Below are positions 34,097 through 44,565 of a stretch of DNA of 64,000 nt, piece after piece; within the stretch, counting starts at the first letter, position 1; each line of letters opens with the position of its first letter. The notes below the pieces were generated by a model. That model was not told the origin of the DNA, did no database searches, and saw only the letters and a program-made list of their open reading frames with translations. Origin of the DNA: a bacterium (lineage in GTDB: Bacteria > Bacteroidota > Ignavibacteria > Kapaibacteriales > UBA2268); assembly GCA_024711295.1 (NCBI GenBank), contig JANJTB010000028.1:1-64000 (forward strand), given 5' to 3'. The position numbers were made by a program, and so were the translations under genes.

Positions 34097-34884
34097 ATTC
34101 ATATCAAAAAATCAAATATTACCAATCAGAAAAGAAATCTTTGCTTTGTGTCGGATTAGACAGTGACGTGAATAAATTACCTGATGTATTCGAAAGAAAA
34201 GTATCATCTCTGCTTGACTTTAATCTCGAAATCATAAACAGTACTTTAGAGTTCGCATCTTCATACAAAATCAATTTTGCATTTTACGAGCAATACGGTA
34301 GTGAGGGCTTAGATGTTATAAAAAAAACAATGGAATATCTTAAAGATAAGTCATTTGTAATAGCTGATGCAAAAAGAGGTGACATTGGTAATACAAGTAA
34401 TGCTTATGCGAAGTCGTGTTTTGATTATTTCGGTGCAGATGCAATAACAGTTGCACCATATATGGGCTACGATTCTGTCGAGCCATTCCTTAAATTTTCA
34501 GATAAAATGACATTTATATTAGCACTAACATCCAATCCAGGATCAGCCGATTTTCAACGTTTAGTATTTGATGGCAAACCTCTATTTCAGCATGTTATCG
34601 AAAAGTCAATCTCGTGGGGAACAATCGAAAGCACAGGATTTGTAACCGGTGCCACTCACCCTGAGGATATTTCCAAAATCAGAAAAATCATACCGGAAAA
34701 TTATTTATTAATACCCGGGGTCGGAACGCAGGGTGGTGATGTACAATCATTAATGAGGTCGAATGGAAATGGACCATCCATAATTAATGTTTCCCGCGAC
34801 ATTATTTATGCAAGTAACGGTAAAGATTTTGGTGCATCTTCCTCAGTTAGAGCAAAGTATTACAAAGAACTGTTTGCTTTTTGA
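34093..34884 (+). CDS. pyrF: Orotidine 5'-phosphate decarboxylase (type 2)
   Basis: A 263-residue TIM-barrel enzyme for the last step of UMP synthesis, converting OMP to UMP. LCVGLDSDVNKLP carries the first Asp of the active site. DAKRGDIGNTSNAYA carries the catalytic Asp-Lys-x-x-Asp group in the form specific to type 2 enzymes. PYMGYDSVEPFL and LIPGVGTQGGD (phosphate binding) follow. All expected residues are present. It overlaps the upstream DUF4919-like gene by four bases and is followed by a hairpin terminator. No other pyr gene is in the window. Confidence 0.95.
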   Translation: MNSYQKIKYYQSEKKSLLCVGLDSDVNKLPDVFERKVSSLLDFNLEIINSTLEFASSYKINFAFYEQYGSEGLDVIKKTMEYLKDKSFVIADAKRGDIGNTSNAYAKSCFDYFGADAITVAPYMGYDSVEPFLKFSDKMTFILALTSNPGSADFQRLVFDGKPLFQHVIEKSISWGTIESTGFVTGATHPEDISKIRKIIPENYLLIPGVGTQGGDVQSLMRSNGNGPSIINVSRDIIYASNGKDFGASSSVRAKYYKELFAF

Positions 34885-34911
34885 TTTTCATACTCAATTT
34901 CATTATATTTC

Positions 34912-34951
34912 AAAAAAAACTCCCTACCCGAAAGAGTAAGGAGTTTTTTAG
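34912..34951. terminator. Bidirectional terminator between pyrF and the T9SS beta-helix gene
   Basis: The stem ACTCCCTAC/GTAAGGAGT has one A-C mismatch and is flanked by an A-run on the left and a T-run on the right. It can terminate both converging genes. Confidence 0.85.
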
Positions 34952-34968
34952 TTATGAGTGTAAGAAGA

Positions 34969-37900
34969 TTATCTTACAACAATCATTCTCTGAGCAAGAC
35001 GGATACCATTAGATTCTAAGAAGTAATAATAAGTACCACTAACTAAATTAAGAGCTCTTGCATCAATATTAAGGTTATGAGTACCTGCATTGTAAACGCC
35101 ATCAGTTAATACAAGATTAGAAGTTCCTGTAACATCTGTCAATGTAATCTTTACATTTGACTCATTAGGAACAACGAATGAAATAACCGAGTTAGAGCTT
35201 ACAGGGTTTGGTGTAGCAGTAGTTAAGCTATATCCTGCTTTGCTGACTTCGAATACGCTGGTAGTACCTGTAGTAACAGTAACAGTAATTTTTTCTGATA
35301 CAACTTTACCGCAGTCATTAAATACTTCTACCCAGTATTGTCCTTCATCGTCAGGAGTAACAGGGTCAACCACATATACAGATTCTTCTGATGTGAATAA
35401 TAACTCATCATCTTTGAACCATGAATATTGTAAGTTGTCACCTTCTGCAATAACGTCTATTAACAGCTGACGACCGCTTTGTACCGTAGCATCCTGTGGT
35501 TGAACTTTAATTTCAGGAGATAAAGTAACATTCAGCATAGCCATAGGAGATTCAGTTAGAGCAGTACCAACAAGCGATACAAGAACTGTATAAGTACCCT
35601 GGTCAGTTTTACTAATATCAGCAATTACTAATTTATTAGTGTTGGCACCACTGATTTTTCCAGCTAAGTCATTAAGTGGCGTACCATCTTTCGACCATTT
35701 GTAAGTAATCTCAAAATCAGTTGAAGTAGTTGCTTCTACTTCGAAAGTAGCTTCATTCCCACTGCAAAGAGCAGCATCAACAGGAGCTTTAGTAACAGTT
35801 AAGTCAATAAGTTCTTCTGAAACATTTACCAACTTGGTCTTAACAGTACCGCAAAGGCCTTCGATAACAGCGTAGTAGTCGCCTTGATCAGCAAGACGGA
35901 AATTACGGAATGATAAATAGTTTGATTTTGAGCCGCTTATCCAGTTGTTATCAACAAGTGGAATATCATTAGCTTCGTCAACATATTTAAACCACTGAAC
36001 TTTAACTTCATCGTTAACTATAGCAGTTTCGATTTCTTTGCCATTAACATGAGCGTCAAAGCTGAGAGCAGTATTTTCACCAATCGCAACTTTTTGTGAA
36101 GCCGGCTGACGAGTAATGTCTGTAGGACGAGCTACATATACAGCAACAGGGCGTGAATAAACAGGAACAGTTTTACCGGGACCAGATACTAAACAGCGAT
36201 AAACACCGGCCTGTGAATGACGTAAGTTAGTAAAGTAGAAAATAGGTTCGTTTGCACCTGGGATAGCCATTCCATCATGTTCCCACTGATATGTCATAGG
36301 AGCATTATAACCGATAGCAGATGAAACAGTCAAGAAGTTATCAGTAGAGCCATTACAATCAGTAAAGCCATCTGTCTGACGTTCAATTGAAATAGTAAGG
36401 TTAATTTCATCAATACCGGCATAATAAGAAATTCTTTGCTCATCATCAAAATCAGTTGATTCAATGTACCAACCATTCCAGTTAGTGCTTATGTTGAATA
36501 AAGGTGAATTAAACAACAATGCAGCATTATACACTTTTAGGTGTGGGTCGCTTGGGCTGAAGAATTCAACATCTACCTGTGAAGAAGCAGGCATCAATCC
36601 TGCAACTTTGATTGCAAACATGTCAGCATAGTTAACACCGTTGATTGTAGCTAAAACATTGCCACCTGTTGAGAATAATATATTTTGATCAACGTTAACT
36701 GCAGTAGCTACATTTAGAGCAACTCCATTACCTTTATTCATAAAAATATTTCTCCAGGTGTATGGAGAAACACCGGCAGAACGAAATACAGGAATACCAT
36801 TAGCTTCAACAGATACAGTATTATAAATAACATAGTAATTAGGTGAGTTATTAACATCAATACCCATAATGTTTGAACCCATAAGCATATTATTGCCTGC
36901 TGCGCCTAAAGCATTATTAAAGTCTAACAACGCACAACCGTAATTTGCTGATTGAGACATAACGACGATATTCTTATTTACAAGAGCACTTGCATTATTA
37001 ACTCCAATACCATTAATATTTGAGCAATTTGTAATTATATTATCTTCTATCCATGATGTATTATCAGCATCAGGGTATGTATGGCTAACATAAATCAATG
37101 CATCGTTAGCATTACCGGTACCTACAATATCACCAATAGTGTTATTTTTGATTGTTGAGCTGTTATGTGACCAAATAGCACCATTTGGATTTCCTGCACC
37201 AGTTAACTTCAGAGTATTGTTTGAAATCAAGAAATCTGAGCTGTTGTAATAATCAAAATTACTCCAAATACCATACCAAGAGAAGTTCATAATCATATTG
37301 TTATCAAAATTCATTCTTGCAGGCATAGCAGCAGTATTATAAACTGAAGCTGAACCGAAATAAAATTCTGATGATAAGAAATCAACATTCTTTGTATTGT
37401 TAAGAGTAACAAGATTATAGCTGACAGATTTAGGTGCATTTGAAACACCATTAATAACTACTTTATTAAATCTGAGACCATCAACATTATCAACAACAAA
37501 TACTCTACCAGCATTGCTGATATTTGAATTATTATTCTGGAATGTTAAATTTTCGAAAGAAAGGTTGTAGAAATCACGTAATTGCACAACAAAGTTATTA
37601 GCAGTAGAAGGAGCATTAACTATAGAAACATCAAATGCTCTGCCTGTTGAAGAACGGAAAACTATTGGATTTTTGTTTACCAATGGGTTGTTCAAAATAA
37701 TTTGACCGTTGTAAGTACCTGGTCTAACTTCAATCACTACAGTACCTTGACCAAATACACCACTAGAGTTTAAGTATGATGCTGCTTCAGCCGGATTTGC
37801 AAAGTGAGCGTTTACACCACCAGCATAATAGATACCGGCTGTCAATGAAGGACCTATACCACCAACATATTTGTCGTTTGATGTATTTTCATCAGCAACA

Positions 37901-39042
37901 TTATTAGGATTTTCTGTCCAAACTTCAACAGCAAAAGGACCTAGAGGTGTTTTGTTGTAGAAGAAGAAAGTACCCATATTGAGGTCCTGATATTGATTTT
38001 GTTTGATATTCAATCCGGTAAATGTAACAGGAGTCTGGTCAACGCCATCAACTTTCCAGTAAACAGTAACTCTTGACAAAGGCTTAGGAGCGTAATTCAT
38101 AACTCTTGCTCTTACAGGAGTTAGCCCGGCACCAAATCCTTCGGGAGGACCAAAGAAACCAATAGCACCACAGTCATTGAGTGAAGGAACAGTTGAAGTT
38201 TGGTATGTATCATTACCCGGATTAGCATCAGGGTTGTCATTATTGACATCACGAACAGTAAATTTCATCTGAAATGGGCTGAAATTAACTTCATTTTCAG
38301 GGTAGCTAAAATTATAATTTCCTAGGTTAACATTTGCAGTTTGACCGTTTCTGATATTTCCGGTCCATACTGAAGTGCCTTGAAATACATTGTTTACCCA
38401 CCAGTCAATTTTACAAGTTGTCATTGCAGTTTCATTATTTGAACGCAGAGTAACAATTACAGGATATGTACCAACCAAGTATGGTTTAACAGGGCTTGTC
38501 ATAGCTGAAACTTCTGCATCAGGAATTGGTGGAATTAGGTTTACGGTATAATCTTCAGCCTCACCGTATCCTTGTGAGCCACATGCTATAGGAGTATTAT
38601 TCCATGTTACTCTTGCTCTTAATCCGGTTTCACCTGATTTTGCAGTAGTTGGGATAGTAATCTTTCCAGTAAATGATCCTGAACCAGAACCACCTGGCTG
38701 TGATAAAGTAACATATTCAGAATCATCAAATGTACCACTTTGGTCGTAATCAATCCAAACGCGCATTTGCTCACTTCCGTCGTCAAGTATTTTGACATTT
38801 ATATCGTAAGTCTTTCCCATGAATAAATTGGTCTTGACATCAGAAAAATTCTGGTAACCATTACCTGATGAGCCTGATTCATTCTTGATATCACCAATCT
38901 CAAAATATAGAATATGTTCCCAAGTGTCATTTGCACTTGCATCACAGTATTGTGCCGCAGATTGACTGTACATCAGAGGCAACAAAATGGTACCCAAAAG
39001 CAATATCCTGATTGACTTTAGGTAATCTGTAAATTTTTTCAT
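34969..39042 (-). CDS. Secreted T9SS protein with GEVED, beta-helix and Ig-like domains
   Basis: A 1357-residue secreted or surface protein. After the signal peptide (through QSAAQ), a GEVED-type domain is visible at about residues 50-170 (MRVWIDYDQSGTFDDSEYV, GYGEAEDYTVNLI). Two CARDB-like beta-sandwiches follow (about 175-400), then a right-handed parallel beta-helix at about 430-830, with rungs such as SDFLISNNTLKLTG. Three or more Ig-like domains (about 880-1260, each with a Cys near the start) come next. The C-terminal 80 residues are a T9SS type A sorting domain (TPNPVSSNSVISF, SGTYYYFLESNGIRLAQRMIVVR). The beta-helix may bind or cut polysaccharide, but no catalytic residues can be identified. 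Confidence 0.9.
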   Translation of the reverse strand: MKKFTDYLKSIRILLLGTILLPLMYSQSAAQYCDASANDTWEHILYFEIGDIKNESGSSGNGYQNFSDVKTNLFMGKTYDINVKILDDGSEQMRVWIDYDQSGTFDDSEYVTLSQPGGSGSGSFTGKITIPTTAKSGETGLRARVTWNNTPIACGSQGYGEAEDYTVNLIPPIPDAEVSAMTSPVKPYLVGTYPVIVTLRSNNETAMTTCKIDWWVNNVFQGTSVWTGNIRNGQTANVNLGNYNFSYPENEVNFSPFQMKFTVRDVNNDNPDANPGNDTYQTSTVPSLNDCGAIGFFGPPEGFGAGLTPVRARVMNYAPKPLSRVTVYWKVDGVDQTPVTFTGLNIKQNQYQDLNMGTFFFYNKTPLGPFAVEVWTENPNNVADENTSNDKYVGGIGPSLTAGIYYAGGVNAHFANPAEAASYLNSSGVFGQGTVVIEVRPGTYNGQIILNNPLVNKNPIVFRSSTGRAFDVSIVNAPSTANNFVVQLRDFYNLSFENLTFQNNNSNISNAGRVFVVDNVDGLRFNKVVINGVSNAPKSVSYNLVTLNNTKNVDFLSSEFYFGSASVYNTAAMPARMNFDNNMIMNFSWYGIWSNFDYYNSSDFLISNNTLKLTGAGNPNGAIWSHNSSTIKNNTIGDIVGTGNANDALIYVSHTYPDADNTSWIEDNIITNCSNINGIGVNNASALVNKNIVVMSQSANYGCALLDFNNALGAAGNNMLMGSNIMGIDVNNSPNYYVIYNTVSVEANGIPVFRSAGVSPYTWRNIFMNKGNGVALNVATAVNVDQNILFSTGGNVLATINGVNYADMFAIKVAGLMPASSQVDVEFFSPSDPHLKVYNAALLFNSPLFNISTNWNGWYIESTDFDDEQRISYYAGIDEINLTISIERQTDGFTDCNGSTDNFLTVSSAIGYNAPMTYQWEHDGMAIPGANEPIFYFTNLRHSQAGVYRCLVSGPGKTVPVYSRPVAVYVARPTDITRQPASQKVAIGENTALSFDAHVNGKEIETAIVNDEVKVQWFKYVDEANDIPLVDNNWISGSKSNYLSFRNFRLADQGDYYAVIEGLCGTVKTKLVNVSEELIDLTVTKAPVDAALCSGNEATFEVEATTSTDFEITYKWSKDGTPLNDLAGKISGANTNKLVIADISKTDQGTYTVLVSLVGTALTESPMAMLNVTLSPEIKVQPQDATVQSGRQLLIDVIAEGDNLQYSWFKDDELLFTSEESVYVVDPVTPDDEGQYWVEVFNDCGKVVSEKITVTVTTGTTSVFEVSKAGYSLTTATPNPVSSNSVISFVVPNESNVKITLTDVTGTSNLVLTDGVYNAGTHNLNIDARALNLVSGTYYYFLESNGIRLAQRMIVVR

Positions 39043-39285
39043 TTTTTACCACCATTATAATAAATAAAAATAACTATTATATTTTCAATTGTTTACAAAA
39101 ATCTGTCAATAGTCAAAAAGTAATTTAACAAAAAAAAATAAATAAACAAAAACAAAAATGCTGTAGAGATAGATTTTTACTGAATTTGTATCATTTATTC
39201 ATACTTAGTTCATTTTTTAAAGATTAATCTATGTTTTATCCATTAATCAGGAGTTTAAATCTAATATGTACCCTTTCTTATCTTG

Positions 39286-41250
39286 TTATCTAATTCTTAC
39301 TTCAATTTGAAATAAAAACCTATTATCAAGATTTGAATTAATTTGTTCATTTCCGGTTCCGATCGTGCTAACTTCGTTTTTGATTGTAGTCATAAATGAA
39401 CCCTGCAATTTTATTATTTCAATTGGCCTGTACTCGCATCCGAATAAAATTCTGCTGCCTTTTCCATACAAAGGAATAGTCTGTATAATACCCGGTTGAT
39501 TATACTCAAACTGATATACTGCTGAATTCAAATCATCAGTCGAAAACAGTGAATACCGAAAATTCAACCTGATTCTTTCACTACTTCTCCAAGTGATATC
39601 TACAAAACTCATAAGTCCCTCAGAGTTCAAAGAATTATCTAATCTTTTAAACATTGCATATTCACACCTCATTCTTCCTGATAATTCTTTTGAAAGAGTT
39701 TTATAAACCTCAAAACGAATAGAATTTTTTCTGGATAAATCAACTACTCTATTCCCTTGTAAATCATTATAGCTATCTGTTTTTGTATCACTCCTGAGTC
39801 TTAATGTAAACTTTGATTTTCTGTCCGGTTGATAATTAATCTCAGAGAATAAATCCAATCCCCTAACTATCGACGGTATTGTATAAGTGCGTGAAATGGA
39901 ATTAAATATATCAGCAAATAATGAAATTCTCATCTTCTTGGATAGTTTTATCAGTAAGCCCGAGTATAATCCCTGTTCATTAGCAGGAGCGCTAAATTCT
40001 CCGAAATGATAACCATAGGGTGAGCGAAATTCCGGTTCGATATACCTTGCAGATAATGAAAAGTCCGCGAATTCGCCATTGTGAGTAAACCCAAATTTAA
40101 AGTTTTTATTTGATTTTGCATCATTAGATAATTCAAACGCAACAATATTATTGGAAAAATTATATGCTGCATTAGCTGCTACTAATGTACCGGCATTACC
40201 TCTAAATGAATTTGATGATTCAGAAATTATGGCTTTATCATAATTTAAGTTTAATAAATTGATTCCTAATCTGAATCCATGCAAGCTTATCAAATCAAGA
40301 TTAAACCCAATGGCTCTTTCGTTAAGCTTGCCTTTTTTTTCGATTTCAGACTCTGTTCTGAAATAACCGGCAGTATAAATTGATGTTGCAATATTATTTA
40401 TTGTGTCTATCGTTGCACTCTTACTACGGTCTGAGTAAAATCCCGAAATATTAAAACGTAATTCATCTCCTATGCGATTTGAATGACTTGCTGATACTCC
40501 TCTGAAAAATGCAAACTCAATACTAGACCTATACGGATTGATGCCACTACCGAAACTTACTGCCGGAGATATTACTTCAGAACCTTTTCTGTAGGAGAAT
40601 TGCCTCCATAACAATGAGCCCATTCCATAATCTGCATAAAAGTCTCCTATTATAATTTTTGTATTGCTTGTATTGTATGCAGCATAAAAACTTGTAAATT
40701 CATTCAGGTTGCTTTCACCTGATTTCTTATTTGTCAGAACACCGGTTTCAAAATTGGAATAAGAAGTAATGATTCTATTATAAATGTCTCCTCCGGGACC
40801 TTTATATAAGCCATTTTCTAATCCCTTAACAGTCTCTAAACGATCACGGTATCTGGACCTTGATGCAAGCTCAAAATTAGTTTTCATCTTTTCCGGCTCA
40901 ATATTAATTGTGCAATGCTCAAGTAGGAGTTCAATTTCAGGACTTAAATTCAAATCATCACAAATTACACTGATTTTGGATAAAGGATTTGAGTGGATTA
41001 TTTCAAGAATCCTTTGTGCTATCAATAGGCTGATTCCCGGCAATTGTGATAACTCTTGAGCATCAGCTGTTCTGAGATTAATAGGATAATCTCTGAAGTA
41101 TTCAATAAGGTCAATTTCCGGTGATGAGTAGGTCTCCTCACCAATATTCTCAATTAAGTTTTCAATTGTTACGTCTTCTTGTGAGTACGTTCCCAAAGTA
41201 CAAAAGAAAACTAATAGTAGAATGAAGCTGTATTTACTAAATGAAAACAT
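39286..41250 (-). CDS. Helix-hairpin-helix protein with predicted outer-membrane beta-barrel
   Basis: A 654-residue exported protein. Starting at the ATG at 41250 gives a signal peptide MFSFSKYSFILLLVFFCTLG; an ATG at 41265 would add five residues. The first 100 residues of the mature protein carry a ComEA-like helix-hairpin-helix (INLRTADAQELSQLPGISLLIAQRILEII), and the rest is a long run of alternating beta-strands typical of a barrel. The combination is known in Bacteroidota and Ignavibacteriota and its function is not established; DNA uptake across the outer membrane is a possibility. Its first ATG overlaps that of the divergent NYN-domain gene by ten bases, so the promoters must lie inside each other's coding region. 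Confidence 0.8.
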   Translation of the reverse strand: MFSFSKYSFILLLVFFCTLGTYSQEDVTIENLIENIGEETYSSPEIDLIEYFRDYPINLRTADAQELSQLPGISLLIAQRILEIIHSNPLSKISVICDDLNLSPEIELLLEHCTINIEPEKMKTNFELASRSRYRDRLETVKGLENGLYKGPGGDIYNRIITSYSNFETGVLTNKKSGESNLNEFTSFYAAYNTSNTKIIIGDFYADYGMGSLLWRQFSYRKGSEVISPAVSFGSGINPYRSSIEFAFFRGVSASHSNRIGDELRFNISGFYSDRSKSATIDTINNIATSIYTAGYFRTESEIEKKGKLNERAIGFNLDLISLHGFRLGINLLNLNYDKAIISESSNSFRGNAGTLVAANAAYNFSNNIVAFELSNDAKSNKNFKFGFTHNGEFADFSLSARYIEPEFRSPYGYHFGEFSAPANEQGLYSGLLIKLSKKMRISLFADIFNSISRTYTIPSIVRGLDLFSEINYQPDRKSKFTLRLRSDTKTDSYNDLQGNRVVDLSRKNSIRFEVYKTLSKELSGRMRCEYAMFKRLDNSLNSEGLMSFVDITWRSSERIRLNFRYSLFSTDDLNSAVYQFEYNQPGIIQTIPLYGKGSRILFGCEYRPIEIIKLQGSFMTTIKNEVSTIGTGNEQINSNLDNRFLFQIEVRIR

Positions 41251-41774
41251 ACTTAATTGATACATTAAATGTAATACATAAAAGCAGTGAACTCAAGAAA
41301 TTGCTGAATCAATCAAAAGAAACTGCTGTATCAGGGCTTTGCAGCAGATTGGCAAATCATTTCAAAAAATATCCCACATATAAAGCAACCCTTGTTATTG
41401 ATGGCAAACTTGATGTTATAAATACTTTTAGTACAAATATCACAATTATTGAATCCCAAAATAACACTGCTGACAATAAAATCAAAGAAATAATTGAAAA
41501 ATCAAACAAAAAAAGTAATATTATTGTTGTAAGCTCTGATGCTGAGGTTTTTAAGTTTGCTCGAATTTATGGTATTGTTGCAAATGAATCATTGTCTTTT
41601 CTGAGTGAAATTGACACTAATCATTCAATATCACCCAAATACAATCAACCTGACAAAAAAAATCCCAAATCAAAACCTCAAAGAGCAACAAAAAAAGAAA
41701 TGAGCGAGTTTATGAATCTGTTTAATAATGAGCTCGATACCAAAGAATTTGATTCTTACAGACATAAGAAATAA
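41241..41774 (+). CDS. NYN domain (YacP-like) RNase
   Basis: A 177-residue protein of the PIN-like NYN/YacP family. MKTYLIDTLNVIHKS is the first strand with the catalytic Asp, TLVIDGKLD the second acidic segment, and NIIVVSSDAEVFKFARIYG the third (SSDAEV fits the family SD..V motif). Relatives, such as Rae1 in Bacillus subtilis, cut mRNA on the ribosome. The C-terminal tail is Lys/Ser-rich (KKNPKSKPQRATKKE) and suits RNA binding. The ATG at 41241 is required to keep the first Asp. It is followed after 65 bases by lysS. Confidence 0.8.
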   Translation: MKTYLIDTLNVIHKSSELKKLLNQSKETAVSGLCSRLANHFKKYPTYKATLVIDGKLDVINTFSTNITIIESQNNTADNKIKEIIEKSNKKSNIIVVSSDAEVFKFARIYGIVANESLSFLSEIDTNHSISPKYNQPDKKNPKSKPQRATKKEMSEFMNLFNNELDTKEFDSYRHKK

Positions 41775-41839
41775 AACTATTTGAATAATTTTTCGTTAAT
41801 ATATAATTATACAATTGTTAAATTAAAAATTCCAATAAA

Positions 41840-43363
41840 ATGTCTGAAAATCGCAGTGAACAAAGTAAACGCAGATTTGAAGAACTTGAAATTCTTGAAT
41901 CTACAGGTCTAAACTGTTATCCGTATAGCTTTGAAAAGACCCACTCCAGCACACAAATTTTATCTGAATATGACGATAATTCACCTGAGACACTATCAAG
42001 AGTAGCAGTAGCAGGCAGAATTATGGCTATTCGCAGGATGGGAAAAGCATCTTTTTTTCATATTTTAGACCAAGACGGCAAAATACAGATTTATCTAAAA
42101 AAAGATGATTTACCTGACTTTTACGAAAACCTGAAGTTACTCGATATAGGCGATATAATTGGAGTAAACGGCTACGTATTCAGAACTAAGACTGGTGAAG
42201 TTTCTATACATGCTCAAAGTGTTGAGCTGCTTTGTAAATCTTTGACTCCTTTGCCAGTAGCCAAGGAAGAAGTAGATGAACAAGGTAACAAAATAGTTCA
42301 TGATGCATTTACAGACAAAGAAGCAAGATACAGAAAAAGATATATAGATTTGATTGTCAATCCTGATATCCGAAAGACTTTTTTAAAAAGGTCAAAGATT
42401 ATAACCCTAATGAGAAACTACTTCGACAAAAATGGATGGCTTGAAGTGGAAACACCTGTGTTGCAGCCAATTTACGGTGGAGCAACTGCCCGCCCATTTG
42501 TTACTCATCACAATGCTCTTGATATACCTCTTTACCTTAGAATTGCTGACGAACTTTACCTCAAAAGACTCATTGTAGGCGGTTTTGAAGGAGTTTACGA
42601 AATTTCAAAAAATTTCCGCAACGAAGGTATGGACAAAATGCATAATCCTGAGTTTACATCTATGGAAATTTATGTGGCATATAAAGATTACAATTGGATG
42701 ATGGAGATGACTGAAGATTTAATCAGCTCAATATGCATGGAAGTAAACGGCACTACCGAGATTGATTTTGCAGGGACTGAAATTTCGCTGGCTAAGCCAT
42801 TCAGACGTGCATCCATGTTTGACTTGTTTAAAGAATATACAGGAATGGATTTAAAGGGTTTAAGCAGAGAAGAGCTCCTCGTAGCAGCTAAATCAATTGG
42901 CATTGGTATTGACCCTACTATGAGCAGTATGAAAATTCTCGACGAGATCTTCTCAGAGAAAGTTGAAGAGAATCTGATTCAACCGACATTCGTAATTGAT
43001 TATCCATTAGAGATGTCACCACTGGCAAAAAAACACCGTAATATTGACGGATTAGTTGAGAGATTTGAGCTATTCATTAATGGTGGTGAGATTGCTAACT
43101 CCTTTTCTGAATTAAATGATGCGCGCGACCAACGTCAAAGGTTAGAAGAGCAAGCAACAATAAGAGCCGCCGGAGATGATGAAGCAATGATTGTTGATGA
43201 AGACTTTTTGAATGCTCTCGAAATAGGAATGCCACCCACTGCCGGATTGGGAATTGGTATAGATAGACTTGTTATGCTTATGACAGGCGAAACATCTATA
43301 AGAGATGTGCTATTTTTTCCACAGATGAAGCCTGAAAAAGTAATAGTTCAGGATAATATTTGA
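41840..43363 (+). CDS. lysS: Lysyl-tRNA synthetase (class II)
   Basis: A 507-residue class II synthetase, full length. The N-terminal OB-fold anticodon-binding domain ([30 protein letters not shown]) is followed by the catalytic core. Motif 1 is around [12 protein letters not shown], motif 2 is [18 protein letters not shown], and motif 3 is [14 protein letters not shown]. It charges tRNA-Lys using ATP. The gene follows the NYN RNase gene by 65 bases and has a terminator after it; transcription with the RNase gene is possible. Nothing unusual is seen. Confidence 0.97.
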   Translation: MSENRSEQSKRRFEELEILESTGLNCYPYSFEKTHSSTQILSEYDDNSPETLSRVAVAGRIMAIRRMGKASFFHILDQDGKIQIYLKKDDLPDFYENLKLLDIGDIIGVNGYVFRTKTGEVSIHAQSVELLCKSLTPLPVAKEEVDEQGNKIVHDAFTDKEARYRKRYIDLIVNPDIRKTFLKRSKIITLMRNYFDKNGWLEVETPVLQPIYGGATARPFVTHHNALDIPLYLRIADELYLKRLIVGGFEGVYEISKNFRNEGMDKMHNPEFTSMEIYVAYKDYNWMMEMTEDLISSICMEVNGTTEIDFAGTEISLAKPFRRASMFDLFKEYTGMDLKGLSREELLVAAKSIGIGIDPTMSSMKILDEIFSEKVEENLIQPTFVIDYPLEMSPLAKKHRNIDGLVERFELFINGGEIANSFSELNDARDQRQRLEEQATIRAAGDDEAMIVDEDFLNALEIGMPPTAGLGIGIDRLVMLMTGETSIRDVLFFPQMKPEKVIVQDNI

Positions 43364-43374
43364 TTTAACAAATG

Positions 43375-43410
43375 GGCACATTCGCTTAGTTAGTCGGTGT
43401 GCCTTTTTAT
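43375..43410 (+). terminator. Intrinsic terminator after lysS
   Basis: A 6-bp stem GGCACA/TGTGCC (43375-43380 with 43398-43403) is followed by TTTTTAT, 11 bases after the lysS stop. The hairpin loop is large (17 bases), so its strength is moderate. Confidence 0.65.
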
Positions 43411-43438
43411 AAACTGTTATTCAGTCACAAATAGAATA

Positions 43439-44506
43439 ATGCAAGACCATATCAATACTAACCCCTCAATAAATAAGATTACGCATAAAGAACTACTTGT
43501 TTTTATAACATTATTATTGTCAACTTTTTTGACATGTATGATCGCAGGTACACAGTGGGCATTCAAAGATTATCTTGAAGTAAGCAACTGGCATTATGGG
43601 GTTCAGTATTCAATACTTATTCTTACTTTTTTATCAGCACATGAATTCGGTCATTATATTGCGGCAAGAATTCACAATGTAAAAGCTACTCTACCCTTTT
43701 ATATCCCGATTCCTTTAACATTCACAATAAATTTTGGCACATTAGGAGCTGTAATCAAAACCAAAACACCTATTCCAGACAAGAATGCTTTATTCGATAT
43801 TGGGGTAGCGGGACCATTATCAGGTTTTATTGTAGCTTCATCCTTTCTGATTTACGGGCTTACGACACTCCCCGGTATAGAATTTATTTATAACCTTCAT
43901 CCGGAGTATATTGACTATTTCGGAGGCCAAATACCTGAAAAAGGACTTTTTTTTGGCGATACTTTATTTTACAATTTACTTGCTTCCACGATTGGTTCTA
44001 AAAGTGGCTTCTTACCTCCAATGAATGAAATTTATCACTACCCATTTTTAAATGTCGGCTGGTTCGGATTATTTGTCACTGCTCTTAATTTATTGCCTAT
44101 GGGACAACTTGATGGTGGTCATATCATTTATTCAATGTTTGGCAAAAAGGTTCATAAAATTTTAGCAAAAAGTACATTTTATATCCTATTGATTATAGGA
44201 ATTGGTGCTTTGCTTGGTGAAATCCATCTTTTACTCTCTGATAGTTTTAATAACCAAGCTTTAATTATCCTAAAATCTGTGCTATACCCGCCCTTAGATT
44301 TTATAAAACAGCACTTCCCTATTGCCTATAAGGGTTGGATTGGATGGCTCTTGTGGGCATTAATAGCAAGATTTGGTATCAAGCTTAATCATCCACCGGT
44401 GTATAACGAATCACCTATAAATTACAAAAGAAAAATTATTGGATATATAGCAATCGTAATACTTATAACAAGTTTCTCCTTTAATGGTATTTATATCATT
44501 CAATAG
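43439..44506 (+). CDS. Site-2 protease family (M50) membrane metallopeptidase
   Basis: A 355-residue integral membrane protease. The zinc motif HEFGH lies inside a membrane segment (AHEFGHYIAARIHNV), and the second motif, LPMGQLDGGH, supplies the third zinc ligand (Asp). About seven hydrophobic segments are present. The ATG at 43439 is preferred; an upstream start at 43397 would lie within the lysS terminator hairpin. Such proteases cut membrane anti-sigma factors or signal peptides inside the membrane. No PDZ domain is seen. No obvious substrate gene is nearby. Confidence 0.9.
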   Translation: MQDHINTNPSINKITHKELLVFITLLLSTFLTCMIAGTQWAFKDYLEVSNWHYGVQYSILILTFLSAHEFGHYIAARIHNVKATLPFYIPIPLTFTINFGTLGAVIKTKTPIPDKNALFDIGVAGPLSGFIVASSFLIYGLTTLPGIEFIYNLHPEYIDYFGGQIPEKGLFFGDTLFYNLLASTIGSKSGFLPPMNEIYHYPFLNVGWFGLFVTALNLLPMGQLDGGHIIYSMFGKKVHKILAKSTFYILLIIGIGALLGEIHLLLSDSFNNQALIILKSVLYPPLDFIKQHFPIAYKGWIGWLLWALIARFGIKLNHPPVYNESPINYKRKIIGYIAIVILITSFSFNGIYIIQ

Positions 44507-44565
44507 TTAGTGCTTAGTAAATAATTTTACAGATTATGGCATTTTAGTTCTTCTCTTTAACATTT

